From Yoonia sp. (GTDB lineage Bacteria; Pseudomonadota; Alphaproteobacteria; Rhodobacterales; Rhodobacteraceae): a stretch of 64,000 nucleotides of DNA. This document shows, in pieces, positions 52,817 to 61,110 of this stretch. Location of the stretch: contig JALQUF010000003.1 of the NCBI GenBank assembly GCA_023263855.1, positions 20,657-84,656 of the forward strand, given 5' to 3'. Numbering within the stretch: position 1 is the stretch's first letter; every line of letters begins with the position of its first letter. The notes under the pieces were generated by a model that was not told where the DNA came from, searched no databases, and saw only the letters and a list, made by a program, of their open reading frames with translations. A program made the position numbers and the translations under genes.

Positions 52817-53818
52817 ATGTTCTTTCGTTCCGCTGCAGCACTTGCCTTTTCACTCGTCGCGGCCCCAGCAGCTGCGGTTTGTGTCGGTGACAGCTATCTT
52901 GACCGGATGACGCCGGACCAGCAGATGCAACTCTCTGCTGCCGTGGACGGCATGCCCTATGCCGAAGGGCTGATCTGGACCGCAACGAAACGCGACGCCG
53001 CAATCACCATTGTCGGCACGATGCACATCTACGATCCGCGCCTTGAAGATCTGCGCGCACAATTGAACGACACCGTTGCGACGGCTGATCTGGTGATGCT
53101 TGAAGCAACCCCCGAAGAAGAAGCCCAGCTTCAAAACCTGATCACAACCGAACCCGAGCGTTTGTTCATCGTCGACGGGCCGACCTTGCCCGAACTGGTA
53201 GACGAAGACACATGGCAGCTGATTGCAGCGGCTGCGACCGAACGGGGTATTCCATCGTTCATGGCCGCCAAAATGCAGCCTTGGTATCTGTCACTTACCC
53301 TTGGCATTCCATCCTGCGCGATGACCGACATGATGGCAGGCGTCCGCGGGCTTGATCACATGATCATCCAAGATGCCGAAGCCGCAGGCGTGCCAATGCA
53401 GGCGGTTGAACCCTACACCACGCTCTTTGATCTGTTCAAAGATGACAGCTTTGAAGAACAGGTCGATATGCTGCGCGTCAGTATGCTGGTCCCTGAACTG
53501 CAAGAACAAATGTTCGTAGCAATGCTTGACCACTACTTTGCCGAAGATGTCGGGCGTTTGTGGGAAATGTCGCGGATCGCGCTGTCAGACGTGCCCGATC
53601 TGGATCAAGCTGAAGCAAATGCAATGTTTATTGATATGGAAGAATCCCTGCTGAACACCCGCAACAGAAACTGGATTCCCGTCATTACCCAAGCATCTGC
53701 AGCCCACGATGATATTGTCGTGGCCGTCGGCGCCGCCCACCTGATTGGAACAGAAGGCATCCTGCGCCTGCTGGAAAACGAAGGCTGGACAATCACGCGC
53801 GGTATTGCTGCCGAATAA
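52817..53818 (+). CDS. TraB/GumN-family exported protein
   Basis: A 333-residue protein with signal peptide MFFRSAAALAFSLVAAPAAA. It has the TraB/GumN/TIKI core: IVGTMHIYDP near residue 68, LVMLEATPEE and, at the C-terminus, VAVGAAHLIGTEGILRLLENEGW. TIKI relatives are metalloproteases using such GxxH and Glu motifs, so a periplasmic protease is possible; bacterial roles are mostly unknown. ATG 52817 lies behind AAAGGG. Confidence 0.86.
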   Translation: MFFRSAAALAFSLVAAPAAAVCVGDSYLDRMTPDQQMQLSAAVDGMPYAEGLIWTATKRDAAITIVGTMHIYDPRLEDLRAQLNDTVATADLVMLEATPEEEAQLQNLITTEPERLFIVDGPTLPELVDEDTWQLIAAAATERGIPSFMAAKMQPWYLSLTLGIPSCAMTDMMAGVRGLDHMIIQDAEAAGVPMQAVEPYTTLFDLFKDDSFEEQVDMLRVSMLVPELQEQMFVAMLDHYFAEDVGRLWEMSRIALSDVPDLDQAEANAMFIDMEESLLNTRNRNWIPVITQASAAHDDIVVAVGAAHLIGTEGILRLLENEGWTITRGIAAE

Positions 53819-53870
53819 AGGGGCTTTAAACGCCGCTTACCCCATACTATTGGCCGCGATACGCACCGCC

Positions 53871-54521
53871 TTATACGTCGCTATAATCTGCCAGCCCCTG
53901 ACGCCCCGCATCGGTCAGATCATAAACACCACGCGACACGCGGCAGAACCAGCCATAGTGATCTGCGGCCATGATCCGCGTGGCTTGCGGCACCTCGGCC
54001 CAGTCTTTGACCTTGGCCCCCTTTGATGGCCCATGTACAGCCAGAAACCGCGCACAGCGCAACGCATCCTGACGGTAGCCCGTAACAAGCCCGTGCCGTG
54101 TCGCGCCACCATCGTTGGGATCACCTTGCAGACGCTCGAATGCGCGCAAAAGCCGGGTCTTTTTCTTTTTGGATTGCCGTGCTGCATATGGCCCCGGATC
54201 GGCCAGAACCTCGACATAACCGTCACGCAAACGCACCGTCATCACACCCAGACCTGCGCGGCGGGCAAGTTTGACGTTGGCTTTCAGCGCCTTTGTCTTG
54301 CCGCCCGCAGGCACCGCCAGATACACATGATCCGTCGTCAAAAGCCGCTCAACGCCTTGATGAAACAGCGCCAGCGAAAAGCCCAACTTCAGTTCGACCA
54401 CCACCAGATCATCATCGCGGCGGCCCACAACATCTGCCGCACCAACCTCACCTTTTACATCATAGCCCTGCCTTTGCAGGTAAGCTTTGATCGGGGGGTA
54501 TAAATCGGCCTCGCGCGGCAT
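53871..54521 (-). CDS. DUF2161 protein with nuclease-like core
   Basis: A 216-residue cytoplasmic protein. The N-terminal half shows the PD-(D/E)xK pattern VGAADVVGRRDDDLVVVELKLGFS (Asp, then E-x-K), after MPREADLYPPIKAYLQRQGYDVKGEV. The C-terminal half looks like a winged helix (DHYGWFCRVSRGVYDLTDAGRQGLADY). It is annotated DUF2161 in this group; nuclease or phosphodiesterase activity is predicted from the motif. ATG 54521 gives the family start; a 22-codon upstream extension was dropped. Confidence 0.82.
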   Translation of the reverse strand: MPREADLYPPIKAYLQRQGYDVKGEVGAADVVGRRDDDLVVVELKLGFSLALFHQGVERLLTTDHVYLAVPAGGKTKALKANVKLARRAGLGVMTVRLRDGYVEVLADPGPYAARQSKKKKTRLLRAFERLQGDPNDGGATRHGLVTGYRQDALRCARFLAVHGPSKGAKVKDWAEVPQATRIMAADHYGWFCRVSRGVYDLTDAGRQGLADYSDV

Positions 54522-54646
54522 CGGCTCTCCTTTTGCGTCAGCCAAATCCAAAATCTGCGCGCTGGCAAGCCCTACCACCTTGCGCACCAGATCTCATCGC
54601 ACAGGTACCGCTGTGCTGTCACCCTTGGCCAAACGAACACGATGGG

Positions 54647-54675
54647 GTGACAGTCAGAACGCACACTTCTATATA
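54647..54675 (+). promoter_or_regulatory. Promoter for ppaC
   Basis: GTGACA (54647-54652) and TATATA (54670-54675) are spaced by 17 bases, with transcription expected near 54682, about 29 bases before ATG 54711. Confidence 0.55.
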
Positions 54676-54710
54676 CAGGCCAACCCTTGCTCCGATTGAA
54701 AGTGATGCAC

Positions 54711-55628
54711 ATGACAACGCTCGTATTTGGCCACAAATCCCCCGACACCGACAGCACCGGTTCACCCCTGATCTGGGAATGGTTCCTGAACCACACCGGA
54801 ATTGACACAAAAGCGGTCTTGCTGGGTGAACCCAACACCGAAGCGGCCTTTGTCGCCAAGCGTTGGGATTTTGAACTGCCCGACATTATCGCCGACGTTG
54901 AAGATGACCAGTCCTGCGTGATCGTCGATACAAACAACCCGGCCGAATTGCCCGCCAATATCAACAACGCCGATGTGCTGGCGATCATCGACCACCACAA
55001 GCTGGCGGGCGGGTTAGAGACGAAAAACCCCATCAATATCACGGTCCGTCCATTGGCCTGCACCGCAACGATCATGCATCAAATGATGGGCGATCATGCC
55101 GCGGAAATGCCGCAGGGCGTGAAAGGCCTGATGCTGTCATGCATCCTGTCCGACACGCTTGCTTTCCGCTCGCCCACCACAACCGAGATCGACAAAGATC
55201 TGGCCGAAGCGCTTGCCAAAGATCTGGACATTGATATCGAAACCTATGCAAGCGAGATGTTCGCAGCGAAATCCGACGTATCCGCATTCTCGGACGCTGA
55301 ATTGCTACGCATGGACAGCAAGGAATACGCAGTCGATGGCAAGAAATTCCGTGTCTCTGTGCTGGAAACCACCGCACCGCAGATCGTGTTGGACCGCAAG
55401 GCATCCTTGATGGAAACCATGCCAACAGTCGCCAAAGAAGATGGCGTGGATGAGGTGCTGCTGTTTGTTGTGGATATCATCAAGGAAGAAGCCACCATGC
55501 TGATCCCGAATGATATGGTGAAAACAGTCGCTGAAAAGTCTTTCGATGCGACGGTCGAAGGCGACAGTGTCGTTCTGCCCGGCGTGATGAGCCGGAAAAA
55601 GCAGATCATCCCCGCACTGAAGGTCTGA
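54711..55628 (+). CDS. ppaC: Manganese-dependent inorganic pyrophosphatase (family II)
   Basis: Hydrolyses pyrophosphate. A 305-residue DHH-superfamily enzyme with metal-binding FGHKSPDTDS at the N-terminus, VIVDTNN, the DHH motif IIDHHKL (near residue 94) and the C-terminal DHHA2 part ending PGVMSRKKQIIPAL with the RKK substrate loop. Family II enzymes are much faster than the common family I enzyme and need manganese or cobalt. ATG 54711 matches family starts; an ATG two codons earlier is possible. Confidence 0.95.
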   Translation: MTTLVFGHKSPDTDSTGSPLIWEWFLNHTGIDTKAVLLGEPNTEAAFVAKRWDFELPDIIADVEDDQSCVIVDTNNPAELPANINNADVLAIIDHHKLAGGLETKNPINITVRPLACTATIMHQMMGDHAAEMPQGVKGLMLSCILSDTLAFRSPTTTEIDKDLAEALAKDLDIDIETYASEMFAAKSDVSAFSDAELLRMDSKEYAVDGKKFRVSVLETTAPQIVLDRKASLMETMPTVAKEDGVDEVLLFVVDIIKEEATMLIPNDMVKTVAEKSFDATVEGDSVVLPGVMSRKKQIIPALKV

Positions 55629-55630
55629 CA

Positions 55631-55664
55631 CTGTACGTACAGCTTCTGTACAGGTTCTGTACGC
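55631..55664. promoter_or_regulatory. Inverted copy of the TGTAC repeat element
   Basis: CTGTACGTACAGCTTCTGTA followed by CAGGTTCTGTACGC lies between ppaC and the HAD hydrolase gene. Its reverse complement matches the element before arfB (941-974) at 30 of 34 positions. It again contains three TGTAC units with an 11-base period and a perfect palindrome CTGTACGTACAG (55631-55642). It begins two bases after the ppaC stop and ends 27 bases before the HAD start. Confidence 0.55.
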
Positions 55665-55691
55665 AAAACACACATCCCGAAAGGCGCCGCC

Positions 55692-56567
55692 ATGACCCGG
55701 ATTATTAATCACTTTGCTGACATCTCGGGTCAGTACGACGCGGCATTCGTGGACCTTTGGGGCTGCATGCACAACGGGATTGAGGCTTTGCCTGATGCTG
55801 TCGCGGCGATGCAGACATACCGCGCGGCGGGCGGGATTGTGGTGCTTGTCACCAACTCGCCCCGCCCGTGGGATTCGGTAGCCCGCCAGATCAACGGTTT
55901 TGGTGTTCCGGACGATGCATGGGACGCCATTGCCACCTCGGGCGACAGCGCCCGCGCGGCAATGTTTCGCGGGATCGTCGGCGAAAAAATCTGGTTCATG
56001 GGGGAAAGCCCCCGCGACGATGACTTCTTCAAGCCGTTGAAAATCATCGATGATCCGGTGAACATCCAAAAAGTGCCACTGGACGAAGCCGAAGGCATCG
56101 TGTGCTGCGGCCCCTTTGACCCGCTCGCTGATGTGGCCGTGAACCGCCCCGAGTTTCTCTATGCGAAAACCAAAGGGCTAAAGCTCCTTTGCGCCAATCC
56201 TGACATCATCGTCGACCGGGGTGAGGTGCGCGAATGGTGCGCCGGTGCACTGGCCGCACTCTATACCGAAATGGGTGGCGAAAGCCTCTATTTCGGCAAA
56301 CCCCACCCCCCGATCTACGACCTTGCACGCCGCAGGCTCGGCGCATTAACCAATGCGCCATCTGATCCGCGTATTGTAGCGATTGGCGATGGTATCGGCA
56401 CCGATATTCTGGGGGGCATGCAAGAAGACATCGATACGCTGTTCATATCAGGCGGTTTGGCCGCACAAGAAACCAAAACAGACCGCGACCCCGATACTGA
56501 TGCCCTGACAGCCTATTTGGACGCCGAAAAGATGAGCGCGACCTACACAATCGGGCAACTGCGGTAG
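55692..56567 (+). CDS. HAD-superfamily hydrolase (TIGR01459 family)
   Basis: A 291-residue NagD-like HAD protein. Motif I is FVDLWGCMHNG, with the nucleophile Asp but LWG in place of the usual DGT. Motif II is VLVTNSPRP, motif III lysine is in YFGKPHPPIYD and motif IV is IGDGIGTDI. The second acidic residue of motif I (the general acid) is missing, replaced by Trp, as in other members of this subgroup, so phosphatase activity may be weak or specialised. The substrate is unknown. Upstream is the TGTAC repeat element shared with arfB. Confidence 0.87.
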   Translation: MTRIINHFADISGQYDAAFVDLWGCMHNGIEALPDAVAAMQTYRAAGGIVVLVTNSPRPWDSVARQINGFGVPDDAWDAIATSGDSARAAMFRGIVGEKIWFMGESPRDDDFFKPLKIIDDPVNIQKVPLDEAEGIVCCGPFDPLADVAVNRPEFLYAKTKGLKLLCANPDIIVDRGEVREWCAGALAALYTEMGGESLYFGKPHPPIYDLARRRLGALTNAPSDPRIVAIGDGIGTDILGGMQEDIDTLFISGGLAAQETKTDRDPDTDALTAYLDAEKMSATYTIGQLR

Positions 56568-56576
56568 AGGAATCAC

Positions 56577-56605
56577 TTGATCTTTCTGCATCCGCGAAGT
56601 AATAA
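56577..56605 (+). promoter_or_regulatory. Promoter for the MaoC-family gene
   Basis: TTGATC (56577-56582) and TAATAA (56600-56605) with a 17-base spacer lie in an AT-rich stretch about 50 bases before ATG 56658. Confidence 0.6.
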
Positions 56606-56657
56606 AATTTCAATATCTACATGATACCGGAATTTTTGTTACCTAATGGAGCCTGAA

Positions 56658-57101
56658 ATGTTGGATAACGCCCCCCGCGGAACGATCTGCATCGAAGATA
56701 TTGAAATCGGCATGACCCGGTCGCTCCGCAAGGTGATTACCGATCGTGACATTGAAATGTTTTCCGAAGTCTCCACCGACCGCAACCCGGTGCATCTGGA
56801 CGAAGACTATGCACAAGACACGATCTTTGGCGGGCGCATTGCACACGGCATGCTGACCGCCGGTCTGGTCAGTGCCGTGATTGGCGAACAGCTTCCCGGC
56901 CATGGTACCGTTTATCTGGGGCAAAACCTGAAATTCCTGGCACCTGTGCGCCCCGGCGACATGGTTCTGGCAGAAGTTGAAGTAACCGATATCGACCACT
57001 CAAAACGCCGCGTGACGATGAACACACGGTGTCTGGTGAACGACAAAAAAGTACTGGTTGGCGACGCCACCGTACTCGCCCCTTCACGGAAATTCGACTA
57101 G
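56658..57101 (+). CDS. MaoC-family dehydratase (hot-dog fold)
   Basis: A 147-residue single hot-dog protein with the (R)-enoyl-CoA hydratase signature. TDRNPVHLDEDYAQ supplies the catalytic Asp and His, and FGGRIAHGMLTAGL follows. It resembles PhaJ-type hydratases that link beta-oxidation to polyhydroxyalkanoate, and also MaoC-like dehydratases of unknown role. A GGAG precedes ATG 56658; an ATG four codons earlier is less well placed. Confidence 0.88.
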   Translation: MLDNAPRGTICIEDIEIGMTRSLRKVITDRDIEMFSEVSTDRNPVHLDEDYAQDTIFGGRIAHGMLTAGLVSAVIGEQLPGHGTVYLGQNLKFLAPVRPGDMVLAEVEVTDIDHSKRRVTMNTRCLVNDKKVLVGDATVLAPSRKFD

Positions 57102-57156
57102 CGCTTATCACGCGTCCCGCGTTCTGAGCGCAGAAGCCCGCAAGGGCTGATAAGCG
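57102..57156 (+). promoter_or_regulatory. Nested hairpin between the MaoC gene and ribF
   Basis: CGCTTATCA (57102-57110) pairs perfectly with TGATAAGCG (57148-57156). Inside it AGCCC-GCAA-GGGCT forms a short stem capped by a GNRA-type tetraloop; its final T is also the first base of the outer arm. CGCG pairs are possible in the remainder. It begins on the last base of the MaoC stop codon and ends 38 bases before ribF. It may be a 3' stabiliser or a leader control element; it does not match an FMN riboswitch. Confidence 0.45.
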
Positions 57157-57194
57157 GCGCTTGCACGGCCTTGCAGCGTCGGCTACCCAAAGCC

Positions 57195-58136
57195 ATGCAC
57201 ATCATTCGAGACACCGTTTACATTGACCCTGCCGATCGCGGCGCAGCCGCAGCGATCGGGAACTTTGATGGTGTGCACATCGGCCATCAAGCCGTCATCG
57301 ACCTGACGCGCAAAGCGGCAGAAGCCGCAAATGCCCCGTTGGGCATCATGACATTTGAACCGCACCCGCGTAGTTATTTCTCGCGCGACACGACACCTTT
57401 CCGCCTGATGAATGCCGAGGCCCGCGCAAACCGGCTGGCCAAGCTTGGCGTGGAAAAGCTTTATGAGGTGCCGTTCAACGATAGCCTCGCCCAACTCACA
57501 CCGCGCGCATTTGCCCAAACGATTATTTCCGATCAACTGGGGCTGCGACATGTCGTTGTCGGCGCTGATTTCTGCTTTGGGAAAGACCGCGCTGGAACAG
57601 TCGCGGATCTCAAAGCATTTGGTGCTGAAATGGGGTTCGGTGTCACTATCGCACCCATTGTGGCCATCGGCCGCGCCAATGTGTCATCAACCGCGATCCG
57701 CCAGGCCCTGACCGACGGAAAACCCCGCGATGCCGCAGCGATGCTGGGCCACTGGCACCGCATCGAAGGCGAGGTAATCCGCGGCGACCAGCGGGGGCGT
57801 GATCTGGGATATCCGACCGCCAACATGTCAATCACTGGCCTGCATCCGCCAAAGTTCGGCGTCTATGCTGTGAAAGTCGACGTGCTGGATGGCCCGCACA
57901 AAGGCAGCTATGATGGTGCCGCGTCGATCGGTGTACGCCCGATGTTTGGCGAAAACATTCCCAATTGCGAAACGTTCATCTTTGACTTCAAAGGCGATCT
58001 TTATGGGGCCACCCTCTCGGTTGCCTTGATCGACTTCCTGCGCCCCGAATTGAAATTCGACGGGCTGGATGGGCTCATTACGCAAATGGACGCCGACTGC
58101 GCAACCGCCCGAAAGATTCTTGCTGATGTCCGCTGA
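57195..58136 (+). CDS. ribF: Bifunctional riboflavin kinase/FAD synthetase
   Basis: Makes FMN and FAD from riboflavin. A 313-residue protein. The N-terminal FAD synthetase carries AAIGNFDGVHIGHQAV (the nucleotidyltransferase HxGH), VVGADFCFGKDRAG and SSTAIRQAL. The C-terminal kinase has GRDLGYPTANM and the NCETFIFDF-GDLYG-FLRPE strand region. ATG 57195 follows the family start. The ycgN gene overlaps its end. Confidence 0.96.
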   Translation: MHIIRDTVYIDPADRGAAAAIGNFDGVHIGHQAVIDLTRKAAEAANAPLGIMTFEPHPRSYFSRDTTPFRLMNAEARANRLAKLGVEKLYEVPFNDSLAQLTPRAFAQTIISDQLGLRHVVVGADFCFGKDRAGTVADLKAFGAEMGFGVTIAPIVAIGRANVSSTAIRQALTDGKPRDAAAMLGHWHRIEGEVIRGDQRGRDLGYPTANMSITGLHPPKFGVYAVKVDVLDGPHKGSYDGAASIGVRPMFGENIPNCETFIFDFKGDLYGATLSVALIDFLRPELKFDGLDGLITQMDADCATARKILADVR

Positions 58137-58593
58137 AATTCCACGCGATGATCTGGCGCCACGGTTTTGGGAAACCAAGCCAATGGCGCAACTGAACAAA
58201 CAAGAGTGGGAAGCGCTCTGTGATGGCTGCGGAAAATGCTGCCTGAACAAGCTGGAGGACGAAGACGGCACCGTCGCCCTGACGCGTATCGCCTGCCGGT
58301 TGCTTGATGGCGAAAGCTGCCTGTGCAGCAACTACACCAACCGCCACCAGTTCGTGCCCGAATGTATCGTGCTGACACCCAAAACCATTGTCGACAATCT
58401 GTACTGGCTACCCATGACTTGCGGCTACCGTTTGGTCCATGAAGGCCGCCCGCTGTATGACTGGCACCCGCTGATCTCCGGCGACCCGGCATCCGTGCAT
58501 GAGGCGGGCGTATCAGTCAAAGGCCTGACAATCCCGGAAATGAACGTCGATGAAGACGATTGGGATGACCATATAATCGAGGAGCCCCTTTAG
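58126..58593 (+). CDS. ycgN: YcgN-family cysteine-cluster protein (UPF0260)
   Basis: A 155-residue protein with the cysteine cluster LCDGCGKCCLNK near residue 32, followed by CRLLDGESCLCSNYTNR, CIVLTP and MTCGYRL. This is the CxxCxxCC layout that likely binds zinc or an iron-sulfur cluster. The function of the family is unknown. ATG 58126 lies within the ribF end, giving an 11-base overlap. The ltaE gene follows directly at the stop. Confidence 0.9.
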   Translation: MSAEIPRDDLAPRFWETKPMAQLNKQEWEALCDGCGKCCLNKLEDEDGTVALTRIACRLLDGESCLCSNYTNRHQFVPECIVLTPKTIVDNLYWLPMTCGYRLVHEGRPLYDWHPLISGDPASVHEAGVSVKGLTIPEMNVDEDDWDDHIIEEPL

Positions 58594-59640
58594 ATGTTTT
58601 TCGCCTCAGACAACGCGGGCCCCGCCCATCCAAAAGTCATGGACGCCTTGGTCGCTGCCAATCAGGGTTATGCCATGGGCTATGGCGCCGATCCTATCAT
58701 GGACGAGGTGCGCGCACAGATCCGCGATGTTTTTGAGGCACCAGAAGCCGCTGTCTACCTGATCATCAATGGGACAGCGGCGAACTCTGTCTTGCTCGCC
58801 ACTATGACAAAGCCGTGGGAAACGATCTTTTGCACGGAATGTGCCCATATCCATGAAGACGAATGTAACGCGCCAGAGTTCTTTACGAGCGCCAAGCTCA
58901 CTCTCGTACCTACCGCAGACGGCAAGATGACAGCAGATGCCTTGCGCCAGAAAATTCTCGGTGAAGAAAACCGGGGCGTGCATGGCCCGCAGCGCGGGCC
59001 GCTGTCGATTACGCAAGTGACGGAAAAGGGAACGATCTACACATTGGATGAAATCCGCGCGCTGACCGCAACCGCGCAAGAGTTCGGTATGCAATCCCAC
59101 CTGGACGGCGCCCGTTTCGCCAATGCGATGGTGGCGCTGGATTGCTCTGCTGCGGATATGACGTGGAAAGCAGGCATTGATACCGTCAGCTTTGGCGGCA
59201 CAAAGAACGGTGCACTGGGGGTTGAGGCCTGTGTGATTTTCAACCCCGAAACCGCATGGGAATTTGAACTGCGCCGCAAGCGCGGCGGGCACCTGTTGTC
59301 CAAACACCGCTATCTGTCGGCACAGATGCAGGCCTATCTGGCCGACGGGTTGTGGCTGGATATGGCGCAAGCAGCGAACGCGCGTTGCGCGCAATTGGCG
59401 AAAGGACTGCGCAAACACACCGCCGTTGAAATGCTGTTCGCGCCACAGGCCAATATGATCTTTTTCCAGATGCCCCGCGCAGAACACAAGCGGATGCTGG
59501 ATGCAGGCGCAGTCTATTATGTGATGAATGGCGATCCCGAAACGGGTGATCCTGACGCACCGCTGGTCGGGCGTTTGGTCTGCGACTGGTCAATGACAGA
59601 AGCCGGCGTTAGCCAGTTTCTTGATCTGCTGCACGGATAA
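58594..59640 (+). CDS. ltaE: Low-specificity L-threonine aldolase
   Basis: PLP enzyme that splits L-threonine (or allo-threonine) to glycine and acetaldehyde. A 348-residue protein with SDNAGPAHPKVMDAL at the N-terminus, NGTAANSVLL, HIHEDE with His stacking on the cofactor, LDGARFAN and the PLP lysine in SFGGTKNG. It starts at the ycgN stop. Its last 32 bases overlap the end of an alpha/beta hydrolase gene on the other strand. Confidence 0.92.
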   Translation: MFFASDNAGPAHPKVMDALVAANQGYAMGYGADPIMDEVRAQIRDVFEAPEAAVYLIINGTAANSVLLATMTKPWETIFCTECAHIHEDECNAPEFFTSAKLTLVPTADGKMTADALRQKILGEENRGVHGPQRGPLSITQVTEKGTIYTLDEIRALTATAQEFGMQSHLDGARFANAMVALDCSAADMTWKAGIDTVSFGGTKNGALGVEACVIFNPETAWEFELRRKRGGHLLSKHRYLSAQMQAYLADGLWLDMAQAANARCAQLAKGLRKHTAVEMLFAPQANMIFFQMPRAEHKRMLDAGAVYYVMNGDPETGDPDAPLVGRLVCDWSMTEAGVSQFLDLLHG

Positions 59641-60394
59641 TTACTGCAACATCATCGGAATGGGTCGTTGCCACCATGTGCCCCGCGCCGACAACAACGT
59701 GATCTGTCGCGCCCGAAATGCGCTGTTGTAGCACATCATGAATGGCCTTGATGACCGGTTGCGTTTCCGCCCCGCGGATCAGGGTCACAGGCATATCCAA
59801 AGCGGCAAGGCGTACGGCCGATGTTATCCCGGCTGCGTCCTCTTCGATGGCCGCCGCCCCCGCGACAATCAGGTGGATGCGGCGGGTCAGCTTTGCTTGC
59901 AGGCGCGCGGGCATGTCAGCCCAGGGCGTCGCCCCCCACAGGTCATTGAATATCGCGGCTGCGCGCGTTTCTTCACCCATCAGCATCGCGCCGACAAAGG
60001 GGCGAAAGTCACGTGCATGCTGCGCATGTTCGGGGGTGCCCTTGGCAGCCGCAAAATAGACCGGTTCAATCAGGGTCAAACGGCTGACCAGATGCGGTTG
60101 CGCGACCGCCAAACGCAAGGCGGCTGTAGCCCCAAAGGAATGGCCAATCACATGCGTCGGCCCTTCACAGCACGCGGCGGCAGCATCGACGACAAGCGTC
60201 TGAAAATCATGTTTGCTGTCCCAATCATCGCTGCGCCCGTGGCCCGGCATATCAAACAACGTGACCTGCCCACCGATGGCATGGGCCAAGGGTAACATAG
60301 AGTCATGGTTGGACAAAGCACAGTGGATCATCACAGCGGGCGCACCGGTCCCCACCGTGACTGCATGCACGTGATGCCCAGAGATGTCAGGCAC
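59609..60394 (-). CDS. Alpha/beta-fold hydrolase
   Basis: A 261-residue cytoplasmic hydrolase. The nucleophile elbow is VIGHSFGATAALRL (Ser), the oxyanion region HCALSNHD and FDMPGHGRSDDW, and the final His in VVGAGHMVATTHSD. The substrate is unknown. The start is GTG 60394, overlapping the upstream TAG (TAGTG). At its 3' end it overlaps ltaE antisense by 32 bases, so the two messages could interfere. Confidence 0.87.
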   Translation of the reverse strand: MPDISGHHVHAVTVGTGAPAVMIHCALSNHDSMLPLAHAIGGQVTLFDMPGHGRSDDWDSKHDFQTLVVDAAAACCEGPTHVIGHSFGATAALRLAVAQPHLVSRLTLIEPVYFAAAKGTPEHAQHARDFRPFVGAMLMGEETRAAAIFNDLWGATPWADMPARLQAKLTRRIHLIVAGAAAIEEDAAGITSAVRLAALDMPVTLIRGAETQPVIKAIHDVLQQRISGATDHVVVGAGHMVATTHSDDVAVIIRAADQETG

Positions 60395-60990
60395 TAAAGC
60401 TTGCCGGAAAGATACGCGTCGAGATCGTCAATCCGGTCTTCGCCCCAGAAACGCTCATTGGTGTCGGTGATAAAGAAAGGCGCACCAAAGGCCCCTGCGT
60501 TCACCGCGTCTTCTAGGTTTTTGCCAAAGGTTTCGGCGCTGGTCAGCATGTCTTTGTCGGCCAATGCCGGATCAAACCCACATTTTTCCAAGCAGTCGCG
60601 CACGACGTCGTCCTGACTGATATCGCGTTCTTCCGCCCAGCAGGCCGCACCAAAGGCTTTGACCAGCTCGGCGACATCTGCACCGGTATTTTGCGCCGCA
60701 ATAATCGCATAGGCTGAAGGCGCGCCATTGGTGGGCCAGAACATCGGCTTGAGGTTCAAAGGAGCGTCCAAAAGCTTGGCGCGGCGTGCCATATCTTGCA
60801 GGCGGTATTCTTGGCGGTTTGGGTGGCGATCTTTGGGTGGCGTGCCGCCGGTCCGCGCGAAGAGCGCCATGATATCGAGCGGCTTATAGGTGATCGTGGC
60901 CCCATGTTTCTTCGCGATCTCGGCCGGACGTGTGCCGCTGAGGTAGGTAAATGGCGACAGAGTTGCAAAGTAGTAGTCGATATGGGGCAT
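60394..60990 (-). CDS. DsbA-family 2-hydroxychromene-2-carboxylate isomerase-like protein
   Basis: A 198-residue thioredoxin-fold protein of the HCCA isomerase/kappa GST group, with IDYYFATLSPFTYLSG at the N-terminus (Ser at the position of the DsbA cysteine) and GAFGAPFFITDTNERFWGEDR at the C-terminus. It uses glutathione in relatives that break down naphthalene, but here no aromatic pathway is nearby, so the substrate is open. ATG 60990 is the family start; a 69-codon upstream extension was dropped. It precedes the hydrolase gene in an operon. Confidence 0.87.
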   Translation of the reverse strand: MPHIDYYFATLSPFTYLSGTRPAEIAKKHGATITYKPLDIMALFARTGGTPPKDRHPNRQEYRLQDMARRAKLLDAPLNLKPMFWPTNGAPSAYAIIAAQNTGADVAELVKAFGAACWAEERDISQDDVVRDCLEKCGFDPALADKDMLTSAETFGKNLEDAVNAGAFGAPFFITDTNERFWGEDRIDDLDAYLSGKL

Positions 60991-61065
60991 TTTGCGGCTC
61001 CTCAGGCTTCTGAATTCTTTGCGCGACCGTAAGCTTGTGCTACGCGGTGTCAACGCCACGAATCT

Positions 61066-61081
61066 GTTACACAAGTGTGAC
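61066..61081 (+). promoter_or_regulatory. Near-palindrome before prs
   Basis: GTTACACAAGTGTGAC is an inverted repeat with one mismatch, 30 bases before the prs ATG. It has the look of an operator, but no regulator is recognised. Confidence 0.3.
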
Positions 61082-61110
61082 GACCCCTTGCTGCCAAAGG
61101 ACCCCTTCCC

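Noticed and set aside
52452-53003. Minus-strand frame opposite the regulator end and the TraB-like gene
   Set aside because: It overlaps a signal-peptide gene and the Crp-type gene and has no motif.
57102-57194. FMN riboswitch before ribF
   Set aside because: The conserved FMN aptamer blocks are absent; only a nested hairpin is present.
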